The position numbers and the translations under genes were made by a program. DNA of 23,894 bases from JBBDNV01 sp040877415 (lineage in GTDB: Bacteria > Planctomycetota > Planctomycetia > Pirellulales > PALSA-1355): NCBI GenBank assembly GCA_040877415.1, contig JBBDNV010000094.1:1-23894 (forward strand), given 5' to 3'. The notes beneath the pieces are model-generated. The model was not told where the DNA came from, did no database searches, and worked only from the letters and a program-made list of their open reading frames with translations. Below are positions 22,925-23,894 of this stretch, in pieces. How positions within the stretch are numbered: position 1 is the first letter of the stretch; every line of letters starts with the position of its first letter.

Positions 22925-23894
22925 GTGACCACCAACTCCTCGACCGGCGCCGAAAGCAGGTCGGCAATCTCCGGCATCAGCCCGTAGGCCAAGGCCAGGA
23001 GCTTGACGGGATGAATCGTGGGCTTGCCGGCTCCTTGTTCCATCTGGATCTTGCAGGAGCTGCACTCGGTGGTGCCGGCTTGCAATCGCCGACTGCGCAG
23101 GCTGCCGATCAGGGCGCGGCCGGCGCGCAAGCTGGCGCGGTAGTTTTCGCGCTTCAGCCCAAAGGTGCCCGCCATGCCCGAACAGGTATTCTCGGTGCGA
23201 TCGACGACGAGTCCGGGGATTAGCCGCAACAGGTTTTCGCCCGGCGCGCCGACCCCCAGAGCCTTGAGGTGGCACGGCATGTGATAGCCGAGCACGGCAT
23301 TGATGGGGCGCAGGTCGAGCTGCAGTTTTCCGGCCTGGTGCAGGCGCCACAGAAAGGTGCACGCTTCGCTGGTGTTGGCGGCCACGAGCCGGGCGTCGTC
23401 GTCGTCCAGGAGCGACAGGTATTCGTGCCGCAGTGCCAGGGCGGCCGAAGGTTCGGTGGCCACGACGTGATAACCCTGTCGGACGGCTTCGGCCAACAGC
23501 GCCACGTTGTGCGCGGCGACTTTTCGCGCGGCCGCCAGAGCGCCCAGCGAAATCATCGACATTCCGGAGGGTTGCTGGCCGGGGTGGACGTACACCGCGA
23601 CCGCGTTGTGTTCGAGCACGGCCACGAGGGCCTCGCCCAATTGCGGGTCGTGATAGTTGGCGTACGTGTCGACGAAGTACAGCACTTTGGCCACGTCGCG
23701 GCGCGTGGGGCGGGTCAATCGACGCCGGGCCGCGACGCGCAGGAAGCTTCGCGCGGCGAACCGCGGCAGCTTGCGTCCCCGGGCGATGCCCAATACTTTT
23801 TCCATCAGCCACCGCGCCACCGCGCTTCGGATGGCCCGGTTCGAAAGCGGCGGCACGAGCCCGCCCAGCCAGCTCAGCCGATCGATGCGCGACA
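22921..23894 (-). CDS. Fe-S oxidoreductase, C-terminal cysteine-rich (CCG) part, cut by window edge
   Basis: The frame is open to the right edge, giving about 324 residues of a larger protein. It carries cysteine-rich domain motifs of the GlpC/GlcF/LutA group: a GYHMPCHLKALG motif (around 23265-23285), CSGMAGTFG (around 23160-23184) and TECSSCKIQMEQG (around 23040-23067). The leading RGRKLPRFAARSFLR segment resembles the linker of large proteins that fuse an FAD-binding D-lactate/glycolate dehydrogenase domain to 4Fe-4S and CCG domains (YdiJ-like). That fusion is likely but lies beyond the window. Such enzymes oxidise 2-hydroxy acids and pass electrons through Fe-S clusters. The gene ends by overlapping moaD by 4 nt. 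Its substrate cannot be told. Confidence 0.85.
   Translation of the reverse strand, partial: SRIDRLSWLGGLVPPLSNRAIRSAVARWLMEKVLGIARGRKLPRFAARSFLRVAARRRLTRPTRRDVAKVLYFVDTYANYHDPQLGEALVAVLEHNAVAVYVHPGQQPSGMSMISLGALAAARKVAAHNVALLAEAVRQGYHVVATEPSAALALRHEYLSLLDDDDARLVAANTSEACTFLWRLHQAGKLQLDLRPINAVLGYHMPCHLKALGVGAPGENLLRLIPGLVVDRTENTCSGMAGTFGLKRENYRASLRAGRALIGSLRSRRLQAGTTECSSCKIQMEQGAGKPTIHPVKLLALAYGLMPEIADLLSAPVEELVVT

Noticed and set aside
22679..23812. A single 377-residue protein ending as MoaD
   Set aside because: The part upstream of the GTG at 22924 is an out-of-frame reading of the Fe-S oxidoreductase; only the last 81 residues are a MoaD.

Overview
The window reads as chromosomal DNA of a high-GC planctomycete, most likely from the Pirellulales. 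This is an inference from four things: protein flavour, the mix of GTG and ATG starts, small lineage-type lipoproteins, and dispersed repeats with the AGCCCGAAGCGC core that I associate with this group. No rRNA, tRNA, CRISPR array, phage or transposase gene was seen. Most genes are housekeeping or metabolic; the accessory content is mainly repeats and several diverged or degenerate family members.

Left part (1-5032). An OleA-like thiolase is cut by the left edge (minus strand). Divergent from it is a class I glutamine-amidotransferase-like protein that has lost its nucleophile cysteine, followed by a strong hairpin. Next come an RNase H-like protein lacking most catalytic residues and a complete glycogen branching enzyme (glgB).

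Middle part (5033-11746). On the minus strand lies a membrane-anchored SurA/PpiD-like protein with a long Lys/Pro/Glu-rich insert. Then comes a four-gene YtrA-type operon: GntR regulator, ABC ATPase, ABC permease, and a membrane protein ending in a zinc ribbon. A promoter overlapped by a dyad is visible upstream of the regulator. A 302-bp gap between the two units carries a long REP-like hairpin.

Right-centre (11747-18986). topA (plus strand) converges on a minus-strand run: acpS, a small four-helix membrane protein whose C-terminus is encoded by a dispersed repeat, trpS, pyrD, a small lipoprotein, and an HU-like protein with a good sigma70-type promoter.

Right part (18987-23894). A minus-strand cluster reads Fe-S oxidoreductase (C-terminal part only), moaD, repeat element, moaE, moaA, cysteine desulfurase, YkgJ-like cysteine cluster protein, and a hairpin. 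moaD overlaps the upstream gene by 4 nt and moaE/moaA overlap by 1 nt. The cluster supplies molybdopterin synthase, the first cyclic-pyranopterin step and a plausible sulfur donor. moaC, moeA and moeB are not in the window.

No clearly new multi-gene system is demonstrated. The most promising leads are the desulfurase-linked molybdopterin cluster, the regulator/ABC/zinc-ribbon operon, the active-site-degenerate proteins, and a repeat that has become coding sequence.
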